Assembly: GCF_000968375.1 (NCBI RefSeq)
Contig: NZ_CP009933.1
Coordinates: forward strand, 2,914,001-2,978,000
DNA length: 64,000 nucleotides
Source of the DNA: Clostridium scatologenes
Lineage (GTDB): Bacteria > Bacillota > Clostridia > Clostridiales > Clostridiaceae
Direction: 5' to 3'
Made by a program: the position numbers and the translations under genes. Below the pieces are notes generated by a model. The model ran no database searches. It was not told where the DNA came from and saw only the letters and a program-made list of their open reading frames with translations. Below, in pieces: positions 25,007 to 34,487 of the stretch (positions within the stretch are counted from its first letter, which is position 1; each line of letters begins with the position of its first letter).

Positions 25007-26206
25007 ATGTGCCAAAATGAAAATAACTTATTTACTATCGGTCAATTTTCAAAGAAGGCAGGAGTTACCTTAAGGACTTTAAGATATTATGATAAAATAG
25101 GCTTACTAAAACCTAGTTATCATAATGATTTAGGTCATAGGCTATATAGTAAACAAGACTTTGGAAGTTTGCAAAAAATACTAACCTTGAAATTTATAGG
25201 TCTTTCTTTAGAGGATATATCAAATATAATAAAGTATGACAACAATGATCAAGATTTAAAAAAGCCTCTGGAAATACAAAAAACCATAATGGAAGAAAAA
25301 ATACAACATATACAAATGGTTATAAAAGCCATTGATGAAGCAGTACATATGTTAGACAACAATAATATATTAAATTGGGATAAGTTTGTTAATATAATAA
25401 ACGTAATAAACACTGATAAAAAGTGGATTGAACAATATGAAAACGCTTCTAATCTGCGAGCAAGAATTAGGATACATGAACTTTTTAGTACCAATAAACA
25501 AGGATGGATGAATTGGTTTTTCAATAACTTATATGTACCTTCCAATGCCTCTATACTTGAGGTTGGCTGCGGAGACGGAAGCCTATGGAAAAAAAATTTT
25601 TCAAACATCCCATGTAATTGGAATATAACTTTAACAGACTTTTCTAACGGAATGCTTAAAGATGCCAAAAAAAATTTAGCAAATAAAGCATCAAGATTTA
25701 AATTTAAAATAGCTGATGCTCAGAAATTGCCATTTGAAGATGATTCTTTTGATGTAATTATTGCCAATAACATGCTATATCATGTACCTGACAGAGAAAA
25801 AGCTTTCTCAGAAGCAAATCGAATTTTAAAAAATAATGGTTTATTCTATGCCTCTACAGTTGGCAAAAACCATATGAAGGAAATGAGAGAAATCGTAGCT
25901 AAGTTTAATTCTGAGAGTATAACTACTAAGAGTTGGGATTTAACAGAAAACTTTCAATTAGAAAATGGTCTTAAACAGGTTTCAAAATGGTTTAAAGAGG
26001 TAAAACTAAAAAGATATGAAGATAGTTTAATTGTAACAGACCCTATTCCTCTTGTAGATTACATATTTTCAATGCCTGGAAATACAAAAGATATTTTTAC
26101 TGAAGATAAACTTCAAAATCTTATAAAATTTTTACAGGAAGAAATTAAAAAAACAGGAGGAATTTATATAACAAAGGACACAGGATTTTTTCAAGGAATC
26201 AAATAA
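25007..26206 (+). CDS. MerR-family regulator fused to a SAM-dependent methyltransferase
   Basis: The 399-residue protein has two parts. Residues about 9-120 are a MerR winged helix (FTIGQFSKKAGVTLRTLRYYDKIGLLKP, then HRLYSKQDF) plus a dimerisation helix. Residues about 150-399 are a class I methyltransferase with motif I ILEVGCGDGS, FKIADAQKLPFEDDSFDVIIAN and MLYHVPDREKAFSEA. The MerR part lacks an obvious metal-binding Cys cluster, so a small-molecule inducer is likely. The methyltransferase part may act as ligand-binding sensor or modify the inducer; neither is settled by sequence. The start follows AGAGGTG. The two aminotransferase genes downstream are close enough to share the transcript. 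Confidence 0.82.
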   Translation: MCQNENNLFTIGQFSKKAGVTLRTLRYYDKIGLLKPSYHNDLGHRLYSKQDFGSLQKILTLKFIGLSLEDISNIIKYDNNDQDLKKPLEIQKTIMEEKIQHIQMVIKAIDEAVHMLDNNNILNWDKFVNIINVINTDKKWIEQYENASNLRARIRIHELFSTNKQGWMNWFFNNLYVPSNASILEVGCGDGSLWKKNFSNIPCNWNITLTDFSNGMLKDAKKNLANKASRFKFKIADAQKLPFEDDSFDVIIANNMLYHVPDREKAFSEANRILKNNGLFYASTVGKNHMKEMREIVAKFNSESITTKSWDLTENFQLENGLKQVSKWFKEVKLKRYEDSLIVTDPIPLVDYIFSMPGNTKDIFTEDKLQNLIKFLQEEIKKTGGIYITKDTGFFQGIK

Positions 26207-26228
26207 TTTAAGAAAGGATTGATATTTT

Positions 26229-27407
26229 ATGAATAAAAAAATACCATTTTCACCACCAGATATAGGAGAAGAAGAAATACAAGCTGTAACAGAGGTTTTA
26301 AGATCAGGATGGATTACTTCTGGACCTAAAACTGCTGAATTTGAATTAAAACTGGCTGATTATTTAGAAACTAATAAAGCTGTAGCTTTAAATAGCGCCA
26401 CTGCTGGATTAGAACTTGTTTTAAAAGTTTTTGATATAAAAGAAGGAGATGAAGTTATAACTACTCCTTATACCTATACAGCTACTGCTAGTGTATCTGT
26501 TCACAGAGGAATTAAACCTATATTTGTAGATGTTAAAAAGGATACTTTTTTAATAGATATTGATAAAATAGCAGATGCTATAACTCCTAAGACAAAAGCT
26601 ATTTATACTGTAGATATTGCAGGAGTACCTGTAGACTATGATGCAGTTCGTGCGATGTTAAAAGCTAAGAATCGTGAGGATATAATTTTTGTATCAGATT
26701 CCTCTCATGCTTTTGGTGCAAAATACAAAGGTAAAAGAGTAGGCGGCCAAGCAGATTTTCATATATTCTCTTTCCATGCAGTAAAAAACTTTACTACTGC
26801 TGAAGGCGGTGCTTTAACTTTTGGAAATAATAATTTTAAAGGTAGAGAGGATCTATATAAAGAATTCAAATTAGCTTCTTTACATGGTCAATCAAAGGAT
26901 GCTCTTTCAAAAATGAAAGCTGGAGCATGGAAATATGACATAGTAACAGATGGTTTTAAATGTAATCTTACAGATATAGGTTCTGCCATTGGTCTTGTAC
27001 AATTAACAAGATATGAAGAAATGTTAAAAAAACGTAAAGCAATCTTTGATGTTTATACTAAGTATTTATCTGAAAAGGATTGGGCTATAATCCCATTTGA
27101 AAAGGAAGGCGATACTGTAACTTCTTATCATTTATATCTTTTACGTATTAAAGGTTTTGGTGAAGACCAAAGAAATGAAGTTATAAAACAGTTGGCCGAA
27201 ATTGATATAGCTACTAATGTTCATTTTATTCCACTACCAATGTTTACACTTTATAAAAATCTTGGATATAAAATAGAAGATTACCCAAATGCTTATGCAC
27301 AATATGCAAATGAAATTTCTGTACCACTTTATTCTCTTCTTACATTAGAAGATGCTGAATATGTGGTTAAAGAGCTTATTAAAGCTGTAGAAAGAGTTAT
27401 AAAATAA
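26229..27407 (+). CDS. DegT/DnrJ/EryC1/StrS aminotransferase 1
   Basis: The 392-residue fold-type I PLP enzyme has the N-terminal IPFSPPDIGEEEIQAV, GWITSGPKTAEFE and LNSATAGLELVL motifs and the Schiff-base segment FSFHAVKNFTTAEGG. These belong to sugar aminotransferases of the ArnB/WecE/PseC branch, which aminate nucleotide-linked 4-keto sugars. No nucleotide-sugar dehydratase, glycosyltransferase or flippase lies nearby, so the sugar substrate is unknown. It follows the MerR-methyltransferase by 22 bases with AGAAAGGA as ribosome site. Confidence 0.85.
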   Translation: MNKKIPFSPPDIGEEEIQAVTEVLRSGWITSGPKTAEFELKLADYLETNKAVALNSATAGLELVLKVFDIKEGDEVITTPYTYTATASVSVHRGIKPIFVDVKKDTFLIDIDKIADAITPKTKAIYTVDIAGVPVDYDAVRAMLKAKNREDIIFVSDSSHAFGAKYKGKRVGGQADFHIFSFHAVKNFTTAEGGALTFGNNNFKGREDLYKEFKLASLHGQSKDALSKMKAGAWKYDIVTDGFKCNLTDIGSAIGLVQLTRYEEMLKKRKAIFDVYTKYLSEKDWAIIPFEKEGDTVTSYHLYLLRIKGFGEDQRNEVIKQLAEIDIATNVHFIPLPMFTLYKNLGYKIEDYPNAYAQYANEISVPLYSLLTLEDAEYVVKELIKAVERVIK

Positions 27408-27431
27408 AAAGTGAGGAAAGGATTTTAAATT

Positions 27432-28553
27432 ATGAAGGTTAATTTTTATACTTCTCTAAGAGAATACTCAGAAAAGAAAGAAGAATTTAATAAAGCTATA
27501 TTTGATGTTATAGAAAGTGGAAGCTTTATATTGGGACCTAAAGTTACAGAGTTAGAAGAAGCTGTAAAAAAATATACTGGAGCAAAACATGCAATAGGTG
27601 TGGCTTCTGGTAGTGATGCATTAATAATAGGTTCTCATATACTTGGATTTGAAAATGGAAAAGAAGTCATAACATCTCCATTTACTTTTCTTGCATCAAC
27701 TTCTTGTATTGCAAAACACAATGCAAAACCAGTATTTGTGGATGTTGACGAAGAAACTTTTGACATAAATGTAAACAAAATAGAAGAAAAAATAACTTCA
27801 AATACTGCTGGTATCATACCTATACACCTTTTCTCTCAAATGGCTAATATGGATAAAATTATGGAAGTAGCTTCAAAACACAATATACGTGTTTTGGAAG
27901 ATGCTGCTGAAGCTTTTGGTATGAGATGGAAAGGTAATGGTACTGAATATAGACATTCTGGAACTATTGGAGATTTAGGTGTGTTTTCTTTCTTCCCAAC
28001 TAAAACTCTAGGTGCATACGGCGATGCTGGTATGATAATAACTAATGATGATAATTTAGCAAGTAAAGCTAAAATGTTTAGAGTACATGGTGCATCTAAA
28101 AAATATCATTATGATTATATAGGTTATAATTCAAGACTTGACTCAATGCAAGCATCTGTACTTTTAGTTAAATTAAAATATATAGATGAAGCTATAAAGA
28201 AAAGAGAAGTTGTAGCAAATTGGTACAGAGAAAAACTTGCAGATTGTGAATATATAAAAACACCTGTAGTAAAAGGAGATCAAAAACCTGTTTACTATGC
28301 ATTTAATACTTTAGCAGAAAAAAGAGATGAACTTGCTGCCTTCTTAAAGGAAAATGAAATAGGCACAAGCATCTACTATCCAATACCTCTTCATCTTCAA
28401 AAATGTTTTAGTTATTTAGGATACAAGAAAGGTGACTTCCCTGTTGCTGAAAAACTATGCGAAAAGGTACTTGCTCTTCCTATATATCCTGAAATAAAAG
28501 AAGAAGAAGTAGATTTTGTATGCGAAACTATTAAAAAATTCTATAGAAAATAA
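27432..28553 (+). CDS. DegT/DnrJ/EryC1/StrS aminotransferase 2
   Basis: The 373-residue paralogous PLP enzyme has VIESGSFILGPKVTELEEA, GVASGSDALIIG, VLEDAAEAFGMRW and the Lys segment FSFFPTKTLGAYGDAGMI. It resembles the WlbE/DesV branch, which acts on 3-keto nucleotide sugars, while its neighbour resembles the 4-keto branch. The pair may aminate two positions of one sugar, or two sugars. It ends the operon before a strong terminator. Confidence 0.85.
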   Translation: MKVNFYTSLREYSEKKEEFNKAIFDVIESGSFILGPKVTELEEAVKKYTGAKHAIGVASGSDALIIGSHILGFENGKEVITSPFTFLASTSCIAKHNAKPVFVDVDEETFDINVNKIEEKITSNTAGIIPIHLFSQMANMDKIMEVASKHNIRVLEDAAEAFGMRWKGNGTEYRHSGTIGDLGVFSFFPTKTLGAYGDAGMIITNDDNLASKAKMFRVHGASKKYHYDYIGYNSRLDSMQASVLLVKLKYIDEAIKKREVVANWYREKLADCEYIKTPVVKGDQKPVYYAFNTLAEKRDELAAFLKENEIGTSIYYPIPLHLQKCFSYLGYKKGDFPVAEKLCEKVLALPIYPEIKEEEVDFVCETIKKFYRK

Positions 28554-28558
28554 AACTT

Positions 28559-28602
28559 TGTGATATATGGTAAATGTGCTAAAATATTCACCATATATCA
28601 CA
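28559..28602 (+). terminator. Terminator after the aminotransferase pair
   Basis: TGTGATATATGGT and ACCATATATCACA form a perfect 13-base stem followed by TTTTAATTTT. Confidence 0.88.
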
Positions 28603-28612
28603 TTTTAATTTT

Positions 28613-28939
28613 CTATCTTCTTTCCATCAAAGCTTGCTTAAATCTTTCAAAGTTTTCATTACCATCTGTTTTAAACCATAACTTTACTTCTTTTGATTTT
28701 CCATTAAAAGTGTTGGGAAATGCCAATTTTTTATTCAATGGCATAAGAAGGTATCCTTGTATAAGCATAGATCTTGCTTGAGAACACTCAACATGATTTA
28801 AATCTATATCATTAAGCATTACTTCATCATAGAGCTCCTCACAATTTTTTGAAAAACCCTGATTTTTTTCTATTCTTATTCTATCTTCTAATAATGTAAC
28901 TGTCATATAAAGTCCCTTTGCACTTACATTTTCATCCAT
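28613..28939 (-). CDS. Small conserved hypothetical protein
   Basis: I do not recognise a named family. The protein of about 108 residues contains GLYMTVTLLEDRIRIEK near the N terminus, which looks like the first strands of a PH-like or DUF4429-type beta domain. It ends in a polar helical segment (ENFERFKQALMERR). There is no signal peptide or membrane segment. The chosen ATG lies ten bases behind GGGGAG; an upstream TTG or GTG would add up to six residues. It is convergent with the aminotransferase operon, and the phosphoesterase gene lies upstream on the same strand. Confidence 0.55.
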   Translation of the reverse strand: MDENVSAKGLYMTVTLLEDRIRIEKNQGFSKNCEELYDEVMLNDIDLNHVECSQARSMLIQGYLLMPLNKKLAFPNTFNGKSKEVKLWFKTDGNENFERFKQALMERR

Positions 28940-29009
28940 ATGTATCACACTCCCCAATAGTTTTACTAATTAATATGAAGTATTCTTAGCTTTATTATAT
29001 ATAAATCTT

Positions 29010-29705
29010 CTATTCAATTCCAGTTCTTATATTATTTATGCAGCTTAAGTGTATTCCTTTTTCCTCCATAGCTACTGCAGTTTTTTCATAATCATACTCA
29101 AATTCTATGAACTCTACATTTAAATTATTATTTTGCATATCTAAAATAATGTAAGTACCATTTGGCCTTCCTATTTTAGGCTTACCTATGCTTCCATCAT
29201 TTAATAAAATTTTATCTCTATAATGTTTTTCATAAGGTATATGAGTATGAGCACATACTAATACATCCCCAGAAAATTCTTTCATAGCTTCTTCTGCTTC
29301 CTTTGAATTCTCCTTTAAATATTCATTCATATCTCTATTACTTCCATGAACAAAAACTATTTCTTTATCTTGAAATTTAACTATAAAATTTTCTGGAAGA
29401 GACTTTAAATATTCCCTATTCTCTTCAGTTAGCTCATGTGCAGCCCATGGCATACAAAATTTGTTAACTTCATTAGGTCTTATACAATTAAACTTCTCTT
29501 CTACTACTGCAGCATCATAATTACCTAAAATACTTATTATTCTCTTTTCTCTTATAAAATCTATAACCTCATTTGGATATGGTCCATATCCTGTTAAGTC
29601 TCCTAAACAAATTATAGTGTCTGCATTTCTTTCCTCTATATCCCAATATGCTGTTTTTAGTGCTTCTAAATTACCATGAATATCTGATATAACTGCTATT
29701 CTCAT
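29010..29705 (-). CDS. YfcE/MJ0936-type metallophosphoesterase
   Basis: The 231-residue protein has the calcineurin-like metal motifs in order: ISDIHGNLEAL (DxH), CLGDLTGYGPYPNEV (GDxxxxG), ILGNYDAAV (GNxD), FVHGSN and CAHTHIPYEKHY (GHTH-like). It should hydrolyse phosphodiesters or phosphomonoesters with a di-metal centre. The in vivo substrate is unknown. It is read in the same direction as the M48 protease gene 81 bases upstream and may share its transcript. GGAGGAAA precedes the ATG. Confidence 0.85.
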   Translation of the reverse strand: MRIAVISDIHGNLEALKTAYWDIEERNADTIICLGDLTGYGPYPNEVIDFIREKRIISILGNYDAAVVEEKFNCIRPNEVNKFCMPWAAHELTEENREYLKSLPENFIVKFQDKEIVFVHGSNRDMNEYLKENSKEAEEAMKEFSGDVLVCAHTHIPYEKHYRDKILLNDGSIGKPKIGRPNGTYIILDMQNNNLNVEFIEFEYDYEKTAVAMEEKGIHLSCINNIRTGIE

Positions 29706-29786
29706 TTTTTCCTCCTGTGCTAAAGCCTATTTAATTAATATAATATTAGGATATAACAAAATCTCAGTGGTTTCAATGATGAAAAT

Positions 29787-31100
29787 TTACTTAATATATT
29801 TATCATATTTAAGAGCTTTGCCCTGCTCCCAAGGTTTATAACTGTTAGCAAATTTTACTCTTTCTTCAAAGGTTGGATGATCATAATTCCATAATTTATA
29901 TATTATACCTGGAGAAGGTAGTACTAAACTAGTTTCATGCAACTTTATCATAGCAGATGCTGAAGCTTCATTATCTTTTGTAAGTTCCAATTCAAACCTA
30001 TCTGCTTCTCTTTCTGTATACCTAGTATAACTATTAATTCCTGGCTGTGCTATAAACATAAATATATTTAGCATTAATATCAAAAGAGGAAGTGATGCTA
30101 TATCATGTAATTTTGTAAATCCAAAAATTCCTCCAGATTTATCTATAACCCAAATTGAACCTTTATTTACAAGATAAAAAATAAATACGCTCAATACTCC
30201 ACCCAATACTATAGACTTCCATACATGTCCCATTAAATAATGTCCCATTTCATGTGCTAATATTCCAAGTGTTTCTCTTTCAGTTAAATTCTTAATAGTA
30301 GTATCCCATAGTACTATTCTTTTTGTATTAAAAATTCCTGTCATATAGGCATTCATTTCTTTCGTATCCATACTTTTATTTACTTGGTAAACTTTACAAT
30401 TTTTTATAGATGCTCTATCAAGCTCCTCATATATTTTTCTCTCCAATGTAGTGTCTTGAATTTTTTCATACTTATTAAAAATAGGATCAATATACATTGG
30501 ACTTATAAAAGTTACAAAAGCAATTATAGGAATTAATAGCAATCCTAAATTCAACCACCAGTAATTTGGAAATTTCTTTATAAATAAATATGGTACAGAA
30601 ATAAAGCACCCTCCAACCAAGGTATAAATAGCAAAGCTTTTAAAGTAATCCTCAGCCCATTTGATAAAACTTTGATTTGAAAGTCCATAAGAATGTTTCA
30701 AGGTAAAACTACTATAGTAATCCAAAGGAAAGTTTATAATTGTATTAATTATAGAATATATTAAAAAGTATAAAAACATAACTATAAGTAAATTTTTACT
30801 CTTACTTGAACAATAATTTCTTGTAAAACTTGATAATCCTGAAAATAAAAAAACTATAGGAATTAATAAACTCATAGATATACTAAAAATCCATAAATTC
30901 ACTCTTTTATTATGATATTCTATAGCTTTTTGTGTTGGAGGTGCAATTGACGTATCAATATTTCCAACTGTTCTAGTTGAATATGTATATTCTTGAACTA
31001 ACCTTTTATTATTAACATCTTCTGTAATCTTCAAAGATACAGAAAATATAGTCATTAAGATAGTCATTACTATTATGGATAACACTAATTTTCTTTGCAT
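29787..31100 (-). CDS. M48 family membrane zinc metalloprotease (Ste24-like)
   Basis: The 437-residue protein has about seven membrane segments, the zinc motif HEMGHYLMGH and the third ligand in NSYTRYTEREADRFELE. The layout is that of CAAX protease 1/Ste24 rather than the shorter HtpX. In bacteria such enzymes cut membrane or secreted peptides; the client is unknown. AAAGGAGAGGAGATATA precedes the ATG, a strong ribosome site. Confidence 0.85.
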   Translation of the reverse strand: MQRKLVLSIIVMTILMTIFSVSLKITEDVNNKRLVQEYTYSTRTVGNIDTSIAPPTQKAIEYHNKRVNLWIFSISMSLLIPIVFLFSGLSSFTRNYCSSKSKNLLIVMFLYFLIYSIINTIINFPLDYYSSFTLKHSYGLSNQSFIKWAEDYFKSFAIYTLVGGCFISVPYLFIKKFPNYWWLNLGLLLIPIIAFVTFISPMYIDPIFNKYEKIQDTTLERKIYEELDRASIKNCKVYQVNKSMDTKEMNAYMTGIFNTKRIVLWDTTIKNLTERETLGILAHEMGHYLMGHVWKSIVLGGVLSVFIFYLVNKGSIWVIDKSGGIFGFTKLHDIASLPLLILMLNIFMFIAQPGINSYTRYTEREADRFELELTKDNEASASAMIKLHETSLVLPSPGIIYKLWNYDHPTFEERVKFANSYKPWEQGKALKYDKYIK

Positions 31101-31227
31101 TTATATCTCCTCTCCTTTATAACTTAATAATTTTTATTATACTTTATAATCTATGATAATGAACTGTTTATTATTAATTTTGTAAACATTTTTTATTAGA
31201 AATGAATTCATAATCTCTAGAAAAATG

Positions 31228-31256
31228 TTGACAATCATCTGAAAAATATGTATTAT
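31228..31256 (+). promoter_or_regulatory. Promoter of the glycogen operon
   Basis: TTGACA and TATTAT are exactly 17 bases apart. A small hairpin GTGTTAT/ATAACAC lies later in the leader (31308-31330), just before the glgB ribosome site AAGGAGA. Confidence 0.72.
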
Positions 31257-31353
31257 TTACCCATATATATAAATACTATTCAACTGAATAATTAACAAAA
31301 TATGGTGTAGTGTTATTTATAGTACATAACACTTTATAAGGAGATACTTAACT

Positions 31354-33384
31354 ATGTTAAATTTAAATGTAAATTCTTATGAAACATATTTATTTAATAA
31401 TGGAGAAAATTTTAGGTCCTATAAATTTCTCGGAAGTAGATTTATAAGATTAAAAGAAACTTCAGGAACCTTATTCAGAGTCTGGGCACCAAATGCTGTA
31501 AAGATTAGTGTTGTTGGTGATTTTAACAATTGGAATGAAAAGAAACACCTTATGAAAAAACAACCTAATACCGGATTTTGGAATCTATTTGTAGAAGATG
31601 TTATGGAAGGAGAGTTATACAAGTATGCAATTTTAATGCCTGATGGTAAATCTGTTTTAAAATCAGATCCATATGCCTTTTATTCAGAACTAAGACCTAA
31701 TACAGCCTCAATTGTTACAAATATTAAAGATGATTATGTTTGGAATGATAAGTCATGGCTGGAAAATAAAAAAAATACGTTTTCATCTCCATTAAATATA
31801 TATGAAGTGCATTTAGGTTCTTGGAACTTAAATAAAGAAAACAATTTCTACTCTTATAAAGAAATAGCTGATTTGCTCCTTCCTTATATATTGGACATGG
31901 GTTATACTCATGTAGAATTACTTCCCATTACAGAACATCCACTTGATGCTTCATGGGGATATCAAGCAACGGGATATTATTCTATAACTAGCCGTTTCGG
32001 CACTCCATCAGATTTTAAGTACTTTATAGATAAATTTCACCAAAATGGTATAGGTGTCATTATTGATTGGGTTCCAGGCCATTTTTGCAAAGATGAACAT
32101 GGGCTATATAAGTTTGATGGTTCATATCTTTATGAATATGCTAATGAAGATCTAAGAGAAAATTGTGGTTGGGGAACTGCTAACTTTGATTTAGGTAAAA
32201 CACAAGTACAAAATTTTTTAATATCCAGTGCTATTTTTTGGTTTGAAATGTATCACATAGATGGTATAAGAGTAGATGCAGTAGCAAGTATGCTTTATCT
32301 AGACTATGGTAAACAGGGAAATCCAAATTTAAAAAATAAGTATGGCGGAATAGAAAATCTTGAAGCTGTAGATTTTCTAAGAAAACTTAATAGAGCCATA
32401 TTTAAACACTTTCCAAATGCTCTTGTAATTGCAGAAGAATCAACATCCTGGCCTATGGTCACAAGTCCAGACTATGATGGTGGTCTTGGTTTCAATTATA
32501 AATGGAATATGGGTTGGATGAATGATATTTTACGATATATGCAATTAGACACATCACAAAGAAAATTTAATCACAATTTACTCACATTTTCAATAATGTA
32601 TACATTCTCAGAAAACTTCATACTCCCTATATCTCATGATGAAGTTGTCTATGGTAAAAAATCTCTTTTAAATAAAATGCCAGGTACTTACGAAGATAAA
32701 TTTTCAGGTGTAAGAGCCTTTTATGGATACATGATAGGTCACCCAGGTAAAAAATTAAGTTTTATGGGAAATGAATTTGCTCAATTTGATGAATGGAAAT
32801 TTAATTCTGCATTAGACTGGAACCTACTGCTTTATCCTATGCATTCCAAAATGCAAAAATATGTTAAAGATTTAAATCATATATATATAAACGAAAGCTC
32901 ACTATGGCAACAAGATCATAATTTTCATGGATTTAACTGGATAGATGCCTCAAATAACAATCAAAATATAGTTTCTTTTATAAGGCAAGGATTTAATGGA
33001 AATAACTTTACTATTATTATATGTAATTTTTCATTAAATTTATATGAAAATTATAAAATTGGAGTTCCACGGTTAACTCACTATAAAGAAATTCTTAATA
33101 GTGATAATAGCATTTATGGAGGTTCAAATAAATTAAATAATGAAATTATTAACCCAGTGATGGAAAAATGGAATGCCAAACCATTTTGCATAAAAATAAA
33201 AATACCACCCCTATCAGTAATTTTTATTAAACCAATATTTAAAAATGTTAAGAAGCCCAAAAGATTATTAAAAAGTAAATACTCTATAACCAAAATACAC
33301 CTTAGCTTAAATGCTATTAGGAGGGGTTTTAATGATAAAAAAAGAAATTATCGCCATGCTACTAGCAGGAGGACAAGGTACTAG
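31354..33384 (+). CDS. glgB: 1,4-alpha-glucan branching enzyme
   Basis: The 676-residue GH13 enzyme has an N-terminal CBM48 (FRVWAPNAVKISVVGDFNNWN) and the four catalytic regions: DWVPGHF, GIRVDAVASMLY with the nucleophile Asp, IAEEST with the acid Glu, and PISHDEVVYGK. It makes alpha-1,6 branches in glycogen. The last 46 residues are a basic tail beyond the usual end (PPLSVIFIKP), and its final 53 bases overlap glgC in another frame. It is first in a glgB-C-D-A-P operon for granulose synthesis and breakdown. Confidence 0.95.
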   Translation: MLNLNVNSYETYLFNNGENFRSYKFLGSRFIRLKETSGTLFRVWAPNAVKISVVGDFNNWNEKKHLMKKQPNTGFWNLFVEDVMEGELYKYAILMPDGKSVLKSDPYAFYSELRPNTASIVTNIKDDYVWNDKSWLENKKNTFSSPLNIYEVHLGSWNLNKENNFYSYKEIADLLLPYILDMGYTHVELLPITEHPLDASWGYQATGYYSITSRFGTPSDFKYFIDKFHQNGIGVIIDWVPGHFCKDEHGLYKFDGSYLYEYANEDLRENCGWGTANFDLGKTQVQNFLISSAIFWFEMYHIDGIRVDAVASMLYLDYGKQGNPNLKNKYGGIENLEAVDFLRKLNRAIFKHFPNALVIAEESTSWPMVTSPDYDGGLGFNYKWNMGWMNDILRYMQLDTSQRKFNHNLLTFSIMYTFSENFILPISHDEVVYGKKSLLNKMPGTYEDKFSGVRAFYGYMIGHPGKKLSFMGNEFAQFDEWKFNSALDWNLLLYPMHSKMQKYVKDLNHIYINESSLWQQDHNFHGFNWIDASNNNQNIVSFIRQGFNGNNFTIIICNFSLNLYENYKIGVPRLTHYKEILNSDNSIYGGSNKLNNEIINPVMEKWNAKPFCIKIKIPPLSVIFIKPIFKNVKKPKRLLKSKYSITKIHLSLNAIRRGFNDKKRNYRHATSRRTRY

Positions 33385-34468
33385 GCTAAAGGACTTAACT
33401 AAATATAATGCTAAACCAGCTGTACCTTTTGGAGGAAAATATAGAATAATTGATTTCACCTTAAGTAATTGTACCCACTCTGGTATTGACACAGTTGGAA
33501 TATTAACTCAGTATCAACCTTTAATTTTAGGTAATCACATTGGTATAGGCAGTCCTTGGGATCTTGATAGAATGAATGGAGGCGTAACAATCCTTCCTCC
33601 TCACGTAAACCAATCCGGAATGAATTGGTATAATGGTACAGCTGATGCTATATATCAAAATATCAGTTTTGTAGATTATTATGATCCCGAATATATAATT
33701 GTATTATCTGGTGACCATATATACAAAATGGATTATTCAGATATGCTCAATTATCACAAAGAAAAAAAGGCAGATGCAACTATAGCAGTTATAGAAGTTC
33801 CCTTGGAAGAAGCAAATCGCTTTGGAATCATGAACACCGCTGAAAATAATGCCATAGTTGAATTTGAAGAAAAACCTAAAGAACCTAAAAATAATATGGC
33901 TTCTATGGGAATATATATTTTTAATTGGAAATTAATAAAAGAATTTTTAAAAGAAGATAAAAATAATCCAAGCTCTAGTAATGACTTTGGAAAAAATATA
34001 ATTCCTGCTTTACTTAGAAAAGAAAAGAAACTATTTGCATATCCATTTGAAGGATATTGGAAAGATGTTGGTACTATTGAAAGCTATTGGGAAGCTAATA
34101 TGGATTTATTAAAAGAAAATAACCAACTCAATTTATATGATAAAAGCTGGAAAATTTATTCCAATAATTCCACACTTCCACCACAATACATTGGTAATGA
34201 TGTTAAGGTGGAAAATTCTTTAATTTCTGATGGTTGTGTAGTATTAGGAGATGTATTAAATTCTATTCTATTTCCTGGTGTTTATGTTGGTAAAAATTCA
34301 AGGATAATTAACTCCGTAATCTTACCTAATGTAATAGTAGAAGATAATGTAATAGTGGATAGAGCAATAATAGGAAATAACAGTATCATAAGAAAAAACA
34401 ATATAGTAGCAAATTCAAATGAAATTGTCCTTATTGGTGAAGAAGAAGAAATAGGTGCAAATTTATAA
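33332..34468 (+). CDS. glgC: Glucose-1-phosphate adenylyltransferase, catalytic subunit
   Basis: The 378-residue protein has the nucleotidyltransferase loop AMLLAGGQGTRLKDLT, KPAVPFGGKYRIIDF, LSGDHIYKMDY, EFEEKPKEP and YWKDVGTIESYWEAN, followed by a left-handed beta-helix with hexapeptide-like repeats (from about residue 290). It makes ADP-glucose from ATP and glucose-1-phosphate. Start is the ATG five bases after AGGAGGGG; a longer frame from 33311 includes that site. It overlaps the end of glgB by 53 bases. Confidence 0.95.
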   Translation: MIKKEIIAMLLAGGQGTRLKDLTKYNAKPAVPFGGKYRIIDFTLSNCTHSGIDTVGILTQYQPLILGNHIGIGSPWDLDRMNGGVTILPPHVNQSGMNWYNGTADAIYQNISFVDYYDPEYIIVLSGDHIYKMDYSDMLNYHKEKKADATIAVIEVPLEEANRFGIMNTAENNAIVEFEEKPKEPKNNMASMGIYIFNWKLIKEFLKEDKNNPSSSNDFGKNIIPALLRKEKKLFAYPFEGYWKDVGTIESYWEANMDLLKENNQLNLYDKSWKIYSNNSTLPPQYIGNDVKVENSLISDGCVVLGDVLNSILFPGVYVGKNSRIINSVILPNVIVEDNVIVDRAIIGNNSIIRKNNIVANSNEIVLIGEEEEIGANL

Positions 34469-34487
34469 CTATAAGAGGTGATTGAAC

